From Ricinus communis (lineage: Eukaryota; Streptophyta; Magnoliopsida; Malpighiales; Euphorbiaceae), in NCBI RefSeq assembly GCF_019578655.1, contig NC_063261.1:8130446-8194445 (forward strand): a stretch of 64,000 bases of DNA. The letters are read 5' to 3'. Under the pieces are notes generated by a model. It ran no database searches and was not told the origin of the DNA. It was given only the letters and a program-made list of their open reading frames with translations. The translations under genes and the position numbers were made by a program. This document shows, piece by piece, positions 33,589-45,151 of the stretch. Positions within the stretch are counted from its first letter, which is position 1; each line of letters starts with the position of its first letter.

Positions 33589-33817
33589 TTTATAAAAGAA
33601 ACTAAAGAAAAGAATTCAATGCATAACTTACATGGATCGCATGCCAAAAATCACAGATCCTCTTGCTGCCTCAGACTATAACATCCATTTGATGATATAA
33701 ATATATGAGCCGCAGATCCTCAATTGTAAGAGGAGACCTGGTCTAAATCCCGCAGCGGGGCCAAATAGTGGAAGTTCAGTGAGTTTCCTGAATCAGAAAT
33801 TAATGTCATACTGAAGA
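33589..33817 (-). pseudogene. PMD gene: 3' end of exon 2 and start of intron 2
   Basis: On the minus strand: 'ggaaactcactgaacttccactatttggc', 'gggatttagaccaggtctcct' and 'gaggcagcaagaggatctgtgatttttggcatgcgatccat', then donor GTAAGTTATG. This matches 7,260-7,430 of copy A, including GSKR(L/I)C.FWHA(V/I)H. It is separated from the rest of exon 2 by an Athila-like solo LTR, and from exon 3 by the CRM element. Confidence 0.8.
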
Positions 33818-33822
33818 GGTAC

Positions 33823-35288
33823 TGATAAGCATCATACTACACATGTTTTCATGCCCGACTGTTTACATTTTTATGCATGATTATCCCATTTTATGCTAGA
33901 ATCACTTGTCTTTTGTTTCTTTTCTCGTTTCAGGTCATTTTCGAAGGACACCATCAATAATCGAGGGAAATACGTGTGATTACGGACCAAAATCCATCAA
34001 ATTAGGTGAGAACTAGCACCCTGAGGGTTGAGCACGGCCTGGACTCCGACCGTGCTAAATTACCAAGAGGCTATCCCCAATTGTGCCATTTCAGCACGAC
34101 TTCTGTAGCCACCACGGCCTCCAAGTACGACTGTGGTGGCTCGCGGCACGGCTTGGAAGGAGTCGTGATTGCAAGACGGACTCGTCTTTGAATCATCACA
34201 GCCTAGACTCCAGTCGTGCTAAATCATCACAGCCTGGACTCCGGCCATGCTGAATCAACTATATAGGCAATTTTGAGTTCTTTTGGAGGGGGACGATTTT
34301 TGGACTCAATTCCAAGACACACACTTAATCAATTGTTTCCTATACCTCAATTGTAGACCTTGAGAAATCAATTTCATCAATTGAATGAGGGATTTCACTT
34401 GTTCCAACATCGAATTGAAGATCAAGACAAACTTTGGGAGCATTCAAGAGGCAACTAGGGTTTGAGATTTCGAATTTGTAAATTTAGGGTTTCTCATTTA
34501 GCTTGAAAGAGAAGGGTGTACATGCCGTTAATTTGTTTTTCCTTATTTTGTTCCCTAATTGCTTTAACCATGAACATGAGTAGCTAGATCTTTTGAATCC
34601 ATTAGGGTTCACCTTTGTTGATGGATTATGCTTAATTGTTAGTTTTTATAATTGTCATTCTTGCAATCTTCTTGCTATTCAGTAATAAAAGTTTGATTCA
34701 GTTAATTTGAGACGTTGGATTAATTGTTTATTAGGTTGTTTCTTGACATTGAGAAATGCTTGTTACAACTAGACATTGAATAGTAAGAACTGGTAGTTAA
34801 CATTTAGAGATAAGGTTGATTTACTCGCCGGATTAAGAACTAATAACTCTTAATAGTTTTAAATCATACTTAATGCTAATCTGTAGTAATCCGATAGGAA
34901 GAGATTCCATTAGGTTAGTGCAGGTTTAGGAATCCGGTAAGCTCGAGAGAAGAACCGGGATTCAATTCAGGATTTAGGCATGGGTAAGCAAGATCGGCAA
35001 TCCATAAAATCCATCTTTAGAATTCCATCACTTAGGCTCCCTTTTGGGTTTGTTTCTCTCTTTGCAATTGTCTTTTGATTATCCATTGTTCTTCATTTAC
35101 TTATTTGCACTCATAACCATTAGCTGGTATGTTAGAACTTTCACACCCTATTTCAGACTAGATAACATAGCAAAAGTAGTAACTCTAGGTTCACCCGATC
35201 TCCAGGGATACGACCTTGATACCCACTAGTGCTAGGTTGCATCGGTAGGTTCACTGCCTTAGGTGTAGGTTGCATAAAGAGCCCATCA
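33823..35288 (+). mobile_element. Athila-like solo LTR
   Basis: It starts TGATAAGCATCATACTAC and ends GAGCCCATCA. GGTAC flanks it on both sides (33,818-33,822 and 35,289-35,293), a clean 5-bp target duplication. Internal phrases such as 'tccattagggttcacctttgttgatggattatgc', 'cttaggctcccttttgggtt' and 'gatctccagggatacgacc' are typical of Athila LTRs. No internal region is present, so it is the product of LTR-LTR recombination. It sits inside PMD exon 2. Confidence 0.85.
34020..34255 (+). repeat. GC-rich ~34-bp repeats in the Athila-like LTR
   Basis: Units of the form 'atcatcacagcctggactccggccgtgctaa' occur about four to five times, some partial (34,022-34,060 and 34,190-34,255), within an otherwise AT-rich LTR. 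This is a likely CpG-rich methylation target. Confidence 0.6.
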
Positions 35289-36196
35289 GGTACACCAAGG
35301 AGGCTCGGTCCATCTAGTCAACCTCTCGAGCATTCCGAGGAGTAAAGCGCTGGTAGTGGATGGGAGATGCTCTAATAAGCAATGTAAGGTGAGTTCTTGA
35401 ATGTCAGTAAGAACCCAAGCAGGTTAGTGATGAAGCACTTCTGGATGTCGGAACGCTGATCGTGGATCACATTGTCAAATGGCACGGGCGTGCCAAAGAA
35501 GTCAACACTCATAATGGCGAAAAAAGAAATAGGAGAGAGAGTCAGCTCAACTGAGGTATGGAAGGTGTGAGTCGTGTCCATCCAACTCTCGAGCAAGGCA
35601 TAAATAAAAATGTGATTGACCCTCCCAATGACTGATGGGATTGTGGCCACAAATCGACGAAAGCCGGTGTCTCTGATCATGGCCTGGATTGAGATAGGGA
35701 GCTCAATGAACTACTCCCGAGCACCATAAAAAATTACTGGCAAACCAGATCGATATAATGTCACCCTAGAAAGCCAAATACACATGTATTCAACATCATG
35801 TGCATACAAAAAAACCCTAAATAGGTAAATATGTCTATTAGTTATTTTTTATAAAAAAAACCCTAGAAACCCTCGTTCAGCCTGTGCATGGTCGATTTGG
35901 ACTATGTAGAGCCAATCGGCTATACAGGCTAGGGCACATAGATTTTTAATAATTTTTTGCATATTTTGGATAAATAACATGTATTTCAAGTCTATAAGTT
36001 GCAGAAAATAAAGTTTAAGCCAAGAAATTACCTCTCCGATGACTAGAAATGCGTGGTGGGTGTTCAATTTTGCTAAAGGGGGAATCTCTTCTCCTTTCAC
36101 AAGCCCAAGATCATTTTGGTGAGAAATTGGAGCAGAAAAATTCCAATTTGGTGCGATTGTGGTATGTCCAGTAAATCTTGAGGAAGAGCTTGTCAT
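35289..36196 (-). pseudogene. PMD gene of the plus-strand Tat element: exon 1, intron 1, most of exon 2
   Basis: Exon 1 runs 36,196 to 36,032 (MTSSSSRFTGHTTIAPNW; GLVKGEEIPPLAKLN), with donor GTAATTTC. It aligns with 6,327-6,493 of copy A. Exon 2 starts near 35,725, where the acceptor reads TTTTTTATGG instead of TTTTTTATAG. It carries IRDTGFRRFVATIPSVIGR, IYALLESWMDTTHTFHTSVE, LTLSPISFFAIMSVDFFGTP and PFDNVIHDQRSDIQ. THTFH and the ESWMDTT block are clear PMD features. This copy keeps a 102-residue open stretch but is interrupted at 35,289 by the Athila LTR and has a lost acceptor. It is antisense to the Tat element, whose 3' LTR lies at 36,940. Confidence 0.8.
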
Positions 36197-36322
36197 TTTA
36201 GGACTGATTTTATGAAATTTGGTGGAGAAATGAAGAAGAAATCATAGAAAGAGCAAGAAGGATTTTGAGAGGAAAGTAAAGGAAAATGGATAAAGTGAAC
36301 GAAGTGTGGATATAAGGGTGTC

Positions 36323-36329
36323 TATATAT
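36323..36329 (-). promoter_or_regulatory. Putative TATA box of the minus-strand PMD gene
   Basis: CATATATAGACAC on the minus strand lies about 127 nt upstream of the ATG at 36,196. It aligns with the TATAAATATATA at 6,213 of the other copy (both follow 'aggacata'). Confidence 0.5.
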
Positions 36330-36659
36330 GTCCTAGAGGGGGCAAAAATGTCATTTAGGTCCCTGACCAGTAAAAATCATATTTTAGTCTAAAAGATTGG
36401 TACAATTCTGCACCTCGAGGAAGAAATTTCTAAAAAGTTACAAGTTTGGTCCCTAACCCATCAAAGTTACATTTTAGTCCCTAAGTGCGCCAAACACTAG
36501 TATAGCTTCCAAAAGGTATCAAAATAAACCAGATCGTACCCCGAGGTGGGAAATTCTAACCAAAAGTACCAAAAAGTGGAAAAATACTAAATTTACCCGA
36601 AGTAGTAAATTATTTCTTGAAATGGAAAATAGCCAGAGGGAAGTCCCTACAATCATCAA

Positions 36660-36800
36660 TTCAACGGGCGTGGTTCCCAAATAGCAAACACAGTCCTCAA
36701 CTTAAACAGGCGAAGTCCTCAACCTAAGTAGGTGAAGCCTTCAATCTAAGCAAGCGAAGTCCTTAAAATTCAAGCAGGCATAGTCCTCACAGCAAATCAA
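36660..36800 (-). repeat. Tandem ~30-bp repeat array, second copy
   Basis: About five units of 'acaggcgaagtcctcaacctaag' type are the reverse complement of the array at 5,825-6,045. The array sits between the PMD promoter and the LTR in both elements. Confidence 0.7.
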
Positions 36801-36939
36801 CGATCAAAGTTAGAGCTTATGAGGCATGGCTTCTACAACTCACAGAAATATCCTTTTGTCGTATCCTTGATATTTATGATTTGTCTCAATTTATTTAAAT
36901 GTATTGCATGCTTATAAATTTTGACAAACCGGGGGCAGT

Positions 36940-39171
36940 TATCAGCACCCCTTTTTCGGATTTAGATATTAAGGGAATTATAAAAAATCCTATAATGAAA
37001 ATTATGCCTTCTCGGTCTCGGGAGACAGAGGACGGGTAAATCCAAGATTACGATTGAGGTTAATCTAGTCGAAATTATCTTTTCGAAATCAATTTGGAAC
37101 CAATTGTTAAAAAGTAAAGTTTGAGGGTTAAAACTAGAGATTTCACAAATTGAGGGACCTAATTGCAAATTCTTGAACATCCCTTATATAGATCCAATCG
37201 GCTCTATCTATAGCCAATTGGCTCTATATAATGTTGATTGGGGCTTTTCACTTCGATGTCATTTTTCTTGATGATTTTCCACCTAGATATAGATTCTAGA
37301 AGGTTTATGATGATAATCATAGATTTTTAATGATATTTATTTAAATTTAAAGAATTAAATTTGGATATTTATCAACTTATTTTTTTGAAAAAAGATTTGA
37401 GATTATCATTTCCTTTAGGGTTTCCTTTGAAACTCTACCTCTATAAATAGAAGGAGGTATTTAGGGTTAAGGTTAACAAGAATCAACAAAGAGAAAAAGA
37501 GAAACAAAGAGTACAGAAGCTAATATTGAGAAAAGAAAGAAGGAAAAAACTGTTGTTCATCATTAGGCAGAAGACTTAGGTTACTAAAAAAGAACGCTAC
37601 TGAAGAAAGAACTATTTTTAGGAATCCTTTTTTTAATCAACATAAGCTTTTTCTAACACTAGATTCAGTACTGGATTCCCTACCAGTCTACGATTCAACT
37701 GCATCTTCATCGCCTGAGACTCGCATAACCATCAACTACGGTGACAACCTGAGAGTTCTCCAAAATGCATCCATCATCATCTTAAACTGGTTTTCTTTTT
37801 TTTTTATGTCTTTTAAAAATATTATTAGAATTACTGTTATGTTGTATTTCTATGCTTAGAATGATTAGATTAAGGTTTCTTATGAATCTGCATATTTTTT
37901 TAGTTATTGGGTTTGGAAATATGATAATAAAAATATTAGGATTTTGACTTTGATAATATTGCCAATTAGGATTTTGAATCTGATTAGTTACATGCCTATG
38001 ATTAATGATTAGATTTATATTTTTTATATGATTCAGTAATTAAATATGTTTAATAGGATTATAAGATTTATTTGCTATCTTTGTTTACTGTACTTTTTAG
38101 CTTCTAAGGTTCTGCATTAGTTTTTAGGGATTTTTATCAATCGATTGATTTTGGTTATTTCTATTTTATTTTTATTTTATTACTTTCATATCTAATCGAT
38201 TTTACCCTCTGTGCATGTGAAAATCGACTCTAGGGATACGAGGAATATACTGAAATTTAAAAGAATCTGTCTAGAAACCCTAGAGTCGATCGGCTCTATA
38301 CGTTTTTGTCCTAATTTTTTGCTTTTTGTAGAGTTTTGATGTATCTTCATCAGTTTTGTGTACTAGATTAGGTTTTAGGGCTTTTTTATTATATATTTGC
38401 AATTTTAGTTGTAGGTCCGATTGTAATTATTAGATTTATTTCCTGCATCTTATTTTGCTTATTTTTGCTTATAGTATGACTAAATATGTGTTGTGTGAAT
38501 GATTAACTAAAATAGGCCATATAGACTTAGAGCTAAAATTAGATCCAACATAAAAACTGTAGTCCAATAGCCTAATCAACATTAATTAGGGTTAAACTCT
38601 AAAACTGAAGCAGACTTAGTGGGTCTTAGCATGTCTTAGTTAGGACTAGGTTTTATTAGAATTAAGTTCACACAAAACGGGCCTTGTCATGATAAGTAGT
38701 CTATTAGGCCTAAAAGGTTGGAAATCTAAAGCATAATTTGTAAATGGGCTTATACTAAATGGGGTATATATGCAATAAATTAGTAATTTAGATTAACAAC
38801 TCTATTATGGATTGGGCTTAGATAAAATGGATTAGACTTAGGTGAATTATGTGTGTTATTTGGTGTGCCTGTGTATGAACTGCTTATGTTTATAGGAACT
38901 AATTTTTTGAACAATAAAATTAAAGACTAATATACATAAATAAGAAAGTTGGCTTTCGGATCCATCTCTGGATTTTGTGGCATAACCTTCCTTATAGAAT
39001 TTGAGAAACGCCACTCATTAGTAAAAGTGTCTCGGTGATTACCCGGGTGGCGACTCCCATCTCCGCGCTAGTCTTAGTTATTAGTTAGTGTGTTTCAGAT
39101 TAGTTTGAAAAGTCTTATAGTACCGTAGTCATTAAAGACACTTGGATGCGCACCCGAAACTGCCGCCCACA
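36940..39171 (+). mobile_element. Tat LTR (3' LTR of the plus-strand element)
   Basis: It begins TATCAGCACCCCTTTTTCGG (the family start is TGTCAG; here G is A) and ends ...ACTGCCGCCCACA at 39,171, 2,232 bp. A TATA box (CTCTATAAATAG, 37,439-37,450) is followed by a purine-rich leader. Palindrome clusters lie in U3 (37,191-37,241) and downstream (38,282-38,298). U5 holds the conserved 'gtggcgactcccatctccgcgctagtc' and 'gacacttggatgcgcacccgaaac' blocks. The upstream side carries the antisense PMD gene, so this is a 3' LTR. Confidence 0.8.
37191..37241. repeat. Palindrome cluster in U3 of the Tat LTR
   Basis: Copies gatccaatcggctcta, tagccaattggctcta and a half copy (ttgattggggc) lie about 200-250 bp upstream of the TATA box. 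Confidence 0.65.
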
Positions 39172-39399
39172 AGTAGGTTTTTTTAGGAAACCATAGATGC
39201 AAATAATTTAAACTGGTTGTTTCACTTATCACCTGATTAAATCTTTTAATTTTAAATTATATCCAATAAATCAAGTACTTTAAACTTCAAATAATTATCA
39301 ATAAATAAAATCTTTTTAATCCCAATAATTACAGATAATTTTCTTCTGAAAGGCAATTTTGTGTGTTTCAAATTGAAAATCAACTCAAAATCACATCGA

Positions 39400-40339
39400 A
39401 AATTGGATTAGAGCCAATCGGCTTTGTGTAGAGTCAATTGACTCAAAACAGAGCCAATCAGCTCTATGCTGAGCCAATTGCTCAAGGGCCAAAACTTCTT
39501 ATCTTTCTTACGATTTAGTCCCTAAATTTTAAAAAACTGTCAATTCATCCTTCAAACTTAATTATTTCCATCAATTGGGTCAAAATTGATTTTAGAAAAG
39601 AAATTTTGGTTCAATTACTCACAATCCTAATTGGGATTCACCTGTTCTCAACCCCCCGAGACTCGAGAGAGGAAGTAACTTTTATCGTCGGGTTTTCTAT
39701 AGGGATAATTACATCTTTAGTGTATGAACTTGTCAAGAAATGACAGTCGAGTAATTGAATTTTTAAAATTAACATTTGAGTATGGCAATCTGTAAGAAAA
39801 TAACAAAGTGGTGCTTTTAGCAGATAACATTCAAGTTTCACTTAAATTTATGCAGAAATTGTTGAGCATGTCAAAAATTAAAGTGGATTCATCAATGATA
39901 TAACCTTAGGCTAAATGTTATCTTATATAATTCTCATTATCTAACCTCTATTAATTTCCAATTTAGTGTTCCTAGTCCTTAATCTCCAGTTCATGAATCC
40001 TAATAAATATTACACTATAAAACTATAATAACTTGTTAAAAACACGTTTGTATATATAATGGACAAGTTTATCATTTTATTATTTTTACAACATATTTTT
40101 ACCACATGTCTCTTATTTTCATCTCATTTAACATAAAAAGTCCACATCGGTATTTATAATGTATGACATGCTACAAATACTATTTTGTTATTTTTTTTAT
40201 AGGTTGCCACACTTAATTGTTAGTTTTAAAATTTCAACCACTTGATTGTCATTTTTTGACAATTTTATACACCAAAAGTATAATCATTCCTTTATGTATT
40301 TTTCTTGATATCTAAATTCGAAAAATGGATGCTGATAGG
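39400..40339 (-). mobile_element. Tat LTR fragment on the minus strand, interrupted by a DNA element
   Basis: The plus-strand sequence reads 'caattgggtcaaaattgattttagaaaagaaattttggttcaattactcacaatcct', which matches 5,505-5,575, and 'gaaaaatggatgctgata' at its right end (LTR start on the minus strand). It covers U3 only and carries a palindrome cluster (39,411-39,485). A 590-bp inverted-repeat element splits it at about 39,705-40,297. Confidence 0.65.
39705..40297. mobile_element. Non-autonomous DNA element with ~115-bp terminal inverted repeats
   Basis: The left arm 'gggataattacatctttagtgtatgaacttgtcaagaaatgacagtcgag' matches the reverse complement of the right arm 'ggaatgattatacttttggtgtataaaattgtcaaaaaatgacaatcaag', and the similarity continues for about 115 bp. 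The interior has no coding capacity. Long TIRs and small size fit a Mutator-like MITE; the target duplication could not be read safely. Confidence 0.75.
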
Positions 40340-40759
40340 CGTGCTTCCTAAATTAAAGTTGGATAGAAAGTTTGCACCAGCTCGAGCCTACGAAGCGTAG
40401 CTTCTACAACTCACAAGGAAACACTTATCTTGAGGGGTGATCTTCAAGATGAGAAGGGCATGGTCCCTAAATCAGACGGGCATGGTCCTTGAATTAAGAT
40501 GTGACGGGCATAGTCCCTATATCAAGCATGTATTTATCTTGAAGGCTCATCTTTAAGAGGTAACAAGCATCGAGCCTAAGTTAAAGCGAAAGGTTTCTGC
40601 ATATATCTTCCTCGGAGGGCGGTCTTCGAGATGTCGAGCTTAGGAAGTATGGTTTCAACAGCTCGTATATCCTTTTATCTGTATCCTTAATATTTATGAT
40701 TTGCCTCAATTTATTTAATTATGCATATGCTTATAAATCTCAACAAACTAGCGACAAAC
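40340..40759 (+). mobile_element. Internal tail of a Tat element upstream of the next LTR
   Basis: It resembles 36,800-36,940 (agcttctacaactcacaaggaa; tccttaatatttatgatttgcctcaatttattta) and carries diverged 'gacgggcatggtccctaaatc' repeats (40,430-40,520). No genes. Confidence 0.55.
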
Positions 40760-43581
40760 TATAAGCACCCATTTTCTAGATCTAGATATCAAGAGAACTA
40801 TGGAAACCTAATGATGAAAGTCAATGCTTCTCTCGGATCTCGAGGAGTTAAGGACGATCAAATTCCAACTAGGGTAGCATGTAACTAAACCAAAAATTAT
40901 TTTTTGAAATCAATTTAGACTAAATTGATAGAAAAAAAGTTAAGTTCTTAGGGTGGAATTAAAAAATTAAAAAGTTTAAGGGCCAAATTGTAAAATTTCC
41001 TAAAACCTAGAGCCAATTGGCCATATACAGAGCCGATTGGCTCTATACAGTCCTGGTCAACTTTAATTTCAAATTTTAGTGTCGTTTTGGAGTATTTTTC
41101 GCTTTAGAATGCCAAAGATAATTAAAATATGCCTTTTAGAAGGTTTTATTGATAATCATTCGAATTTTTAATATTTTTCATGACTTATTCAATATTTATC
41201 GTTCAAATACATTTTGATAAGTCTAAACAATTATTATTAGTTATTGATAATTATTAATAATTAAAGAGACCTATATCTAGGTTTCTAGGATTTCCTCTAT
41301 CCTTCTCTATAAATATTAAGAAATAAAGTCCAATTTGACCACTAACCTTATTGCTCGGGTTCAGTTTAGTCTTTTTCTAAATTTTTGGACATTGTAGCCT
41401 AAATAATTGCATATTTAGCTTAAATTAGACCTATTTTTTATAAAAATGAGAAAGTGAGTTACACACTCCCTAGAAAGAGAGTGGATAGAATAAAAAATTA
41501 AAAATATTAATAAATTTATTTAAATTAAAAATATTAATAAATTTATTGAAATTAAGAAATATATATTGATATTTAAATAAAATAAAATAAAAAATAAGTA
41601 TTACTATAGTGTTCTTATTATTTTTTTTAGAATGACAGTGAAAAAAATAGTTATAGTAGTAGTGGTACCGAGAGCAGTGGAGGTGAGAGTGGTTTCAGCA
41701 AGAATAATGGTTGTAATAGCTACTTATTGCTTAATTACATTAATTCCTAAAATTATAAAATATTTTTTAAAAAATTATAATTTTTTAATTATTTTTTATT
41801 TTCAAATACTCTCACTCTCTCATTTTTTTTCAAAATTGGGTTAATTTGAATCAAATATACAAAGATTTATGCTAAAAAGTCCATAAATTTAGAAAATGAC
41901 TAAATTGAGCCTGTGTGACAAGGTTAGTGGCTAAATTGCACTTTATTTCTAAATATAGAAGGAAACCCTAAGCCAGATAGAGGTTGCCAATTATTAGTAG
42001 AGAATGATGGTATTTTTTTAAGGCAATACACCCAAATTCCTAAAAATCAAACATTTAGCAGAACACTCTAGATTTCTACCTAATCTTTTATTCAACCTCC
42101 TCCGCGACACTTGAGACTCTAGGATCTACACAATACGGTGACAACTTGAAGGTTTCAAAACACCCATATCATCATCTTTCTTTTTCTTTTTTCAATTTCT
42201 TTATGATTAGTAACATATTAGGTTTACTGTATGATTAGTAACATGTCAGGTTTATGTTCTTTAATAATTATTTTATATGATATATGTGATTAGCTTTAGG
42301 ATCAACATGATTTTGAGTAAATTCTATGATGTTTATGGTTCGTGGACTTTGAAGCAGATAACTTGTTTTCTCCTAGATTTTGAATCTATTAATTATAGAA
42401 ATTGATTAACATGTTATTTTTTACTTTCTATTGATAATAATCATATGTTTGATTAAAATTATGTAGAATTGCATGCTTTAGAAATTTCCATGATAAAGAG
42501 TGTTTATTTATTATAAGTCTTGTTTTTTTATCAATTTGATCTTCTTTGTTATAAAAATAGGCGTATTTACATGTTTTTGCACATATTTTAATTGTTTTCA
42601 CGTGTTTTCATGCATGCACCTCGAGTGTTTTAGAGTTGGAGCATTAAAGACTATAATTTTGGCCTAGAAAAACCCTAGAGCCGATAAGCTCTATCAACAG
42701 CCAATCAGCTTTGTGATGTAGCCAAATCGGTTGTTCATCCAATGTATCCCCTTTTGCTTATTTGAAGGATTTTTGTTTCTTTTTTGTCAATTTAAGCATG
42801 TTTTTAGTTGTTGGTTTTTAATTTAATTAGTTGTAAGAAGGATTGTTATAATTTAGTTTTATTGCTTTTCTTTATTTTACTTTATTTTATTTTATAGTTC
42901 TATAAATGGATGGACAAATGCTTGTTGTGTGATTGATAATAAAATTAGACATCTAGACTTAGGGCTTATAATTGGGCTTTGGCATGTAACTTGTAGCCCA
43001 TTAGGCTAAAGGATGGTAAATTAGGCCTAAAGTATAAAATTCATTTAGACTTAATTGGCTTTCCATGTTTAATTGATTAATTAACACACTTAGACTAGGA
43101 AAATTGAATTGAGCATTGGCATGTACATTGTAGCCCACTTAGGATCAATGTTTGGTAATTAAAGCATAATTTGTAATTGGGCTAGGCTAGGTGAGCCTCT
43201 TTGTAAATAATTGAATAGCTACCTTAGGCTAAATATAAATAGGCTAGACTTAGGTTGACTTTACATGTTGTAGTGCTTGATATGTCGAAGTATTTTGCTG
43301 CATTTATATGAAATAAGCTATTAATTAATAAAATTGAAATTAGGATACACAAATAAGGAAGTTGGTTTTCGGATCCATTCCTGGATGTGGTAAAGCTTCC
43401 TTATGAAATCTAGTATGCCACTGAATTAGTAAAAGTATCTCAGAGAATTATCCGGGTGGCGACTTCCTTTCTCTGTGCTAGTCTCCATGACTAGTTAGCA
43501 TGTTTTAGATTAGGTTAAAAAGCCTTGCAATGTCATAGTCGCTAGAGACACTTAGGTATGCGCCTGAAACTTTCACCCACA
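40760..43581 (+). mobile_element. Tat LTR with an inserted DNA element
   Basis: It begins TATAAGCACCCATTTTC and ends CTTTCACCCACA. Excluding the ~630-bp insertion at 41,319-41,949 its length is about 2.19 kb, like the other LTRs. The palindromes agagccaattggccat and agagccgattggctct are at 41,009-41,046, and more copies are at 42,671-42,735. U5 repeats the 'ccgggtggcgacttcc' and 'gagacacttaggtatgcgcc' blocks. Confidence 0.75.
41319..41949. mobile_element. Mutator-like MITE with ~110-bp inverted repeats, inserted at an LTR TATA box
   Basis: The left arm 'aataaagtccaatttgaccactaaccttattgctcgggttcagtttagtc' pairs with the right arm (reverse complement 'aataaagtgcaatttagccactaaccttgtcacacaggctcaatttagtc'). 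Flanks are TAAATATTA (41,310-41,318) and TAAATATAG (41,950-41,958), a near-perfect 9-bp duplication. That duplication is part of the LTR TATA box (compare CTCTATAAATAGAAGG at 37,439). The interior is low-complexity; an open frame at 41,632 has no recognisable product. Confidence 0.85.
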
Positions 43582-44160
43582 AAGGGGGTATTTATACACT
43601 TTTAAAGCTAAAGAGACGTTACACTATGGTTCATAGACCTTTCATGTTTCTAGCTTTTAGAGAATGCATTAAATGTATGATCGGAGCACAGTCAAGGTCG
43701 CTACACCTTAATTATGGTTGCAACTAGCTTTTCATGGTCGAGACTCCTGGATTGCGATCATGATTCTTAAAGTAGCAACGAATATAATCCATATGGCATT
43801 ATGTGATTCTCTGTGTTAGAAGTAACCATTAGCGGTCTTTCTAATGGATGTGAGTGTTGCAATCTCGAGGTTATTGGTGCATTTTACTAGAGGTAAGGCT
43901 TCTGAAGTAGTGAGCTTAGTCATAGTCGTGACGTTGGGTGCGATACCTACTGTCTCCATTTTGCACTTTTTCGAGAGCGCTACTTCCTACTCATGATCGA
44001 GATATCCCTTTTAGCTTCAATGGTCATTTGAATATGAAAGTCACGGTCGCGGCAAGCTGGTGGCAATCACGATTTATGGGACAAATTTGAACTTTTAGCC
44101 TTTTTATAAAATACATGATTCCTCTATAAAAGACATTTAAAAATTAAGATTCCAAACACT
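43582..44160. other. Unassigned segment of mixed composition
   Basis: No coding frame is clear. Repeated phrases 'catggtcgagactcctggattgcgatcatg', 'catagtcgtgacg' and 'cacggtcgcggcaagc' resemble the GC-rich repeats of Athila-type LTRs such as that at 34,020, so it may be a worn LTR. No boundaries were found. Confidence 0.3.
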
Positions 44161-44183
44161 CAATTTAATTGTTAAGGTCAAAG

Positions 44184-44480
44184 TTAAGAGTGCCTTAGCC
44201 TAACAATAGGATTATTAGTATCATAAATCTGAACTAAAGGTAAAATATCATTTTGCCCCCTAACAACAATATTTCTTATTAGAGACACTAGCACCTCATG
44301 TTGTTGCTCATCTGGAGGCGCCATGGTTCTTTCAATTTGTCCCATAATATGAGAAATGAATCCCTCTTGTTCTACTTCATCAATAGTGACTCTAGCGTCA
44401 TCCCGCAATGTATTTTCCAATAGTACTTCTTATTTTGGATGCCATAAGAACTGGTTCTATCGGGCGTGTCAAAAATATGT
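44184..44480 (-). pseudogene. Possible retrotransposon gag N-terminus
   Basis: On the minus strand an ATG near 44,441 (ASKIRSTIGKYIAG, then stop) is followed in another frame from 44,420 by DARVTIDEVEQEGFISHI, GQIERTMAPPDEQQHEVLV and SLIRNIVVRGQNDILP. It lies just downstream (on the minus strand) of 'gacacgcccgatagaacc', a string often seen between LTR and gag. I do not recognise a specific family; a gag role is inferred from position. Confidence 0.35.
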
Positions 44481-44599
44481 TTGATAAAATATGAAGTTGA
44501 AAAATATTGAGCATGCCACATATGTAAGGATGCGAACTGATTGTAATTAATTGCATCTTAAAATGACCTTCTAATAAAAAAGATCTATAAATTTCTAAG

Positions 44600-45145
44600 G
44601 TCCTTTGAAAAATTACTTAGATCCTCAAGTAACACCACAAGAATTAATTATTTAATAAATGCAAATAATTAAGCTGAAGAAACTTGTATTATGGAGACTG
44701 TATAAAACAACTATTGTTTAAGTAAAGCATAAGAATAAAGAAATGATTGAAAAATAGTTTGCTAGAAAACTAAAGCTTTATGTAATATTTGCTGAAAGTA
44801 GTCTTTAATTTTTGCCTCTTTTTTTTTGTTGATGATTGCTTATGTCCCCCTTTGATTGTTGATCCTTCTGTATTTATAAAGATCCTAAAGTTTCCGCTTT
44901 TCTTGAAGATATATTCTTGTCTTAGAGCCTATTATCTCACTTATTTAAGGAGTTATAACACAAAATGGTTACATTAAATATCTAGCTAATTAATCAATTA
45001 ATCTAATTAACCAAATATTATGGGCTTATGGTCTTAGGCCTTCATTTTACCGATACTAATCCGAAAATTATTATAGACCCAACATACAATTAGCATTTAT
45101 TGTTCTTCTATGATCTTGTTAGGGATATCTAGTTAATCTCTAACA
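44600..45145 (-). mobile_element. Probable LTR of an unclassified LTR retrotransposon
   Basis: On the minus strand it begins TGTTAGAGATTAACTAG at 45,145. It has a TATA box (tctttataaatacag, plus 44,870-44,884) and AT-rich R/U5 ending near 'tgtggtgttacttgagga' at about 44,620-44,640. The gag-like frame follows. The family was not determined and the left boundary is approximate. Confidence 0.45.
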
Positions 45146-45151
45146 TTAATT

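Noticed and set aside
34006..34191. 61-codon frame over GC-rich repeats
   Set aside because: It is a product of the repeats inside the Athila-like LTR.
41632..41844. 70-codon hydrophobic frame
   Set aside because: It lies inside the MITE at 41,319-41,949 and consists of low-complexity Val/Ile runs.
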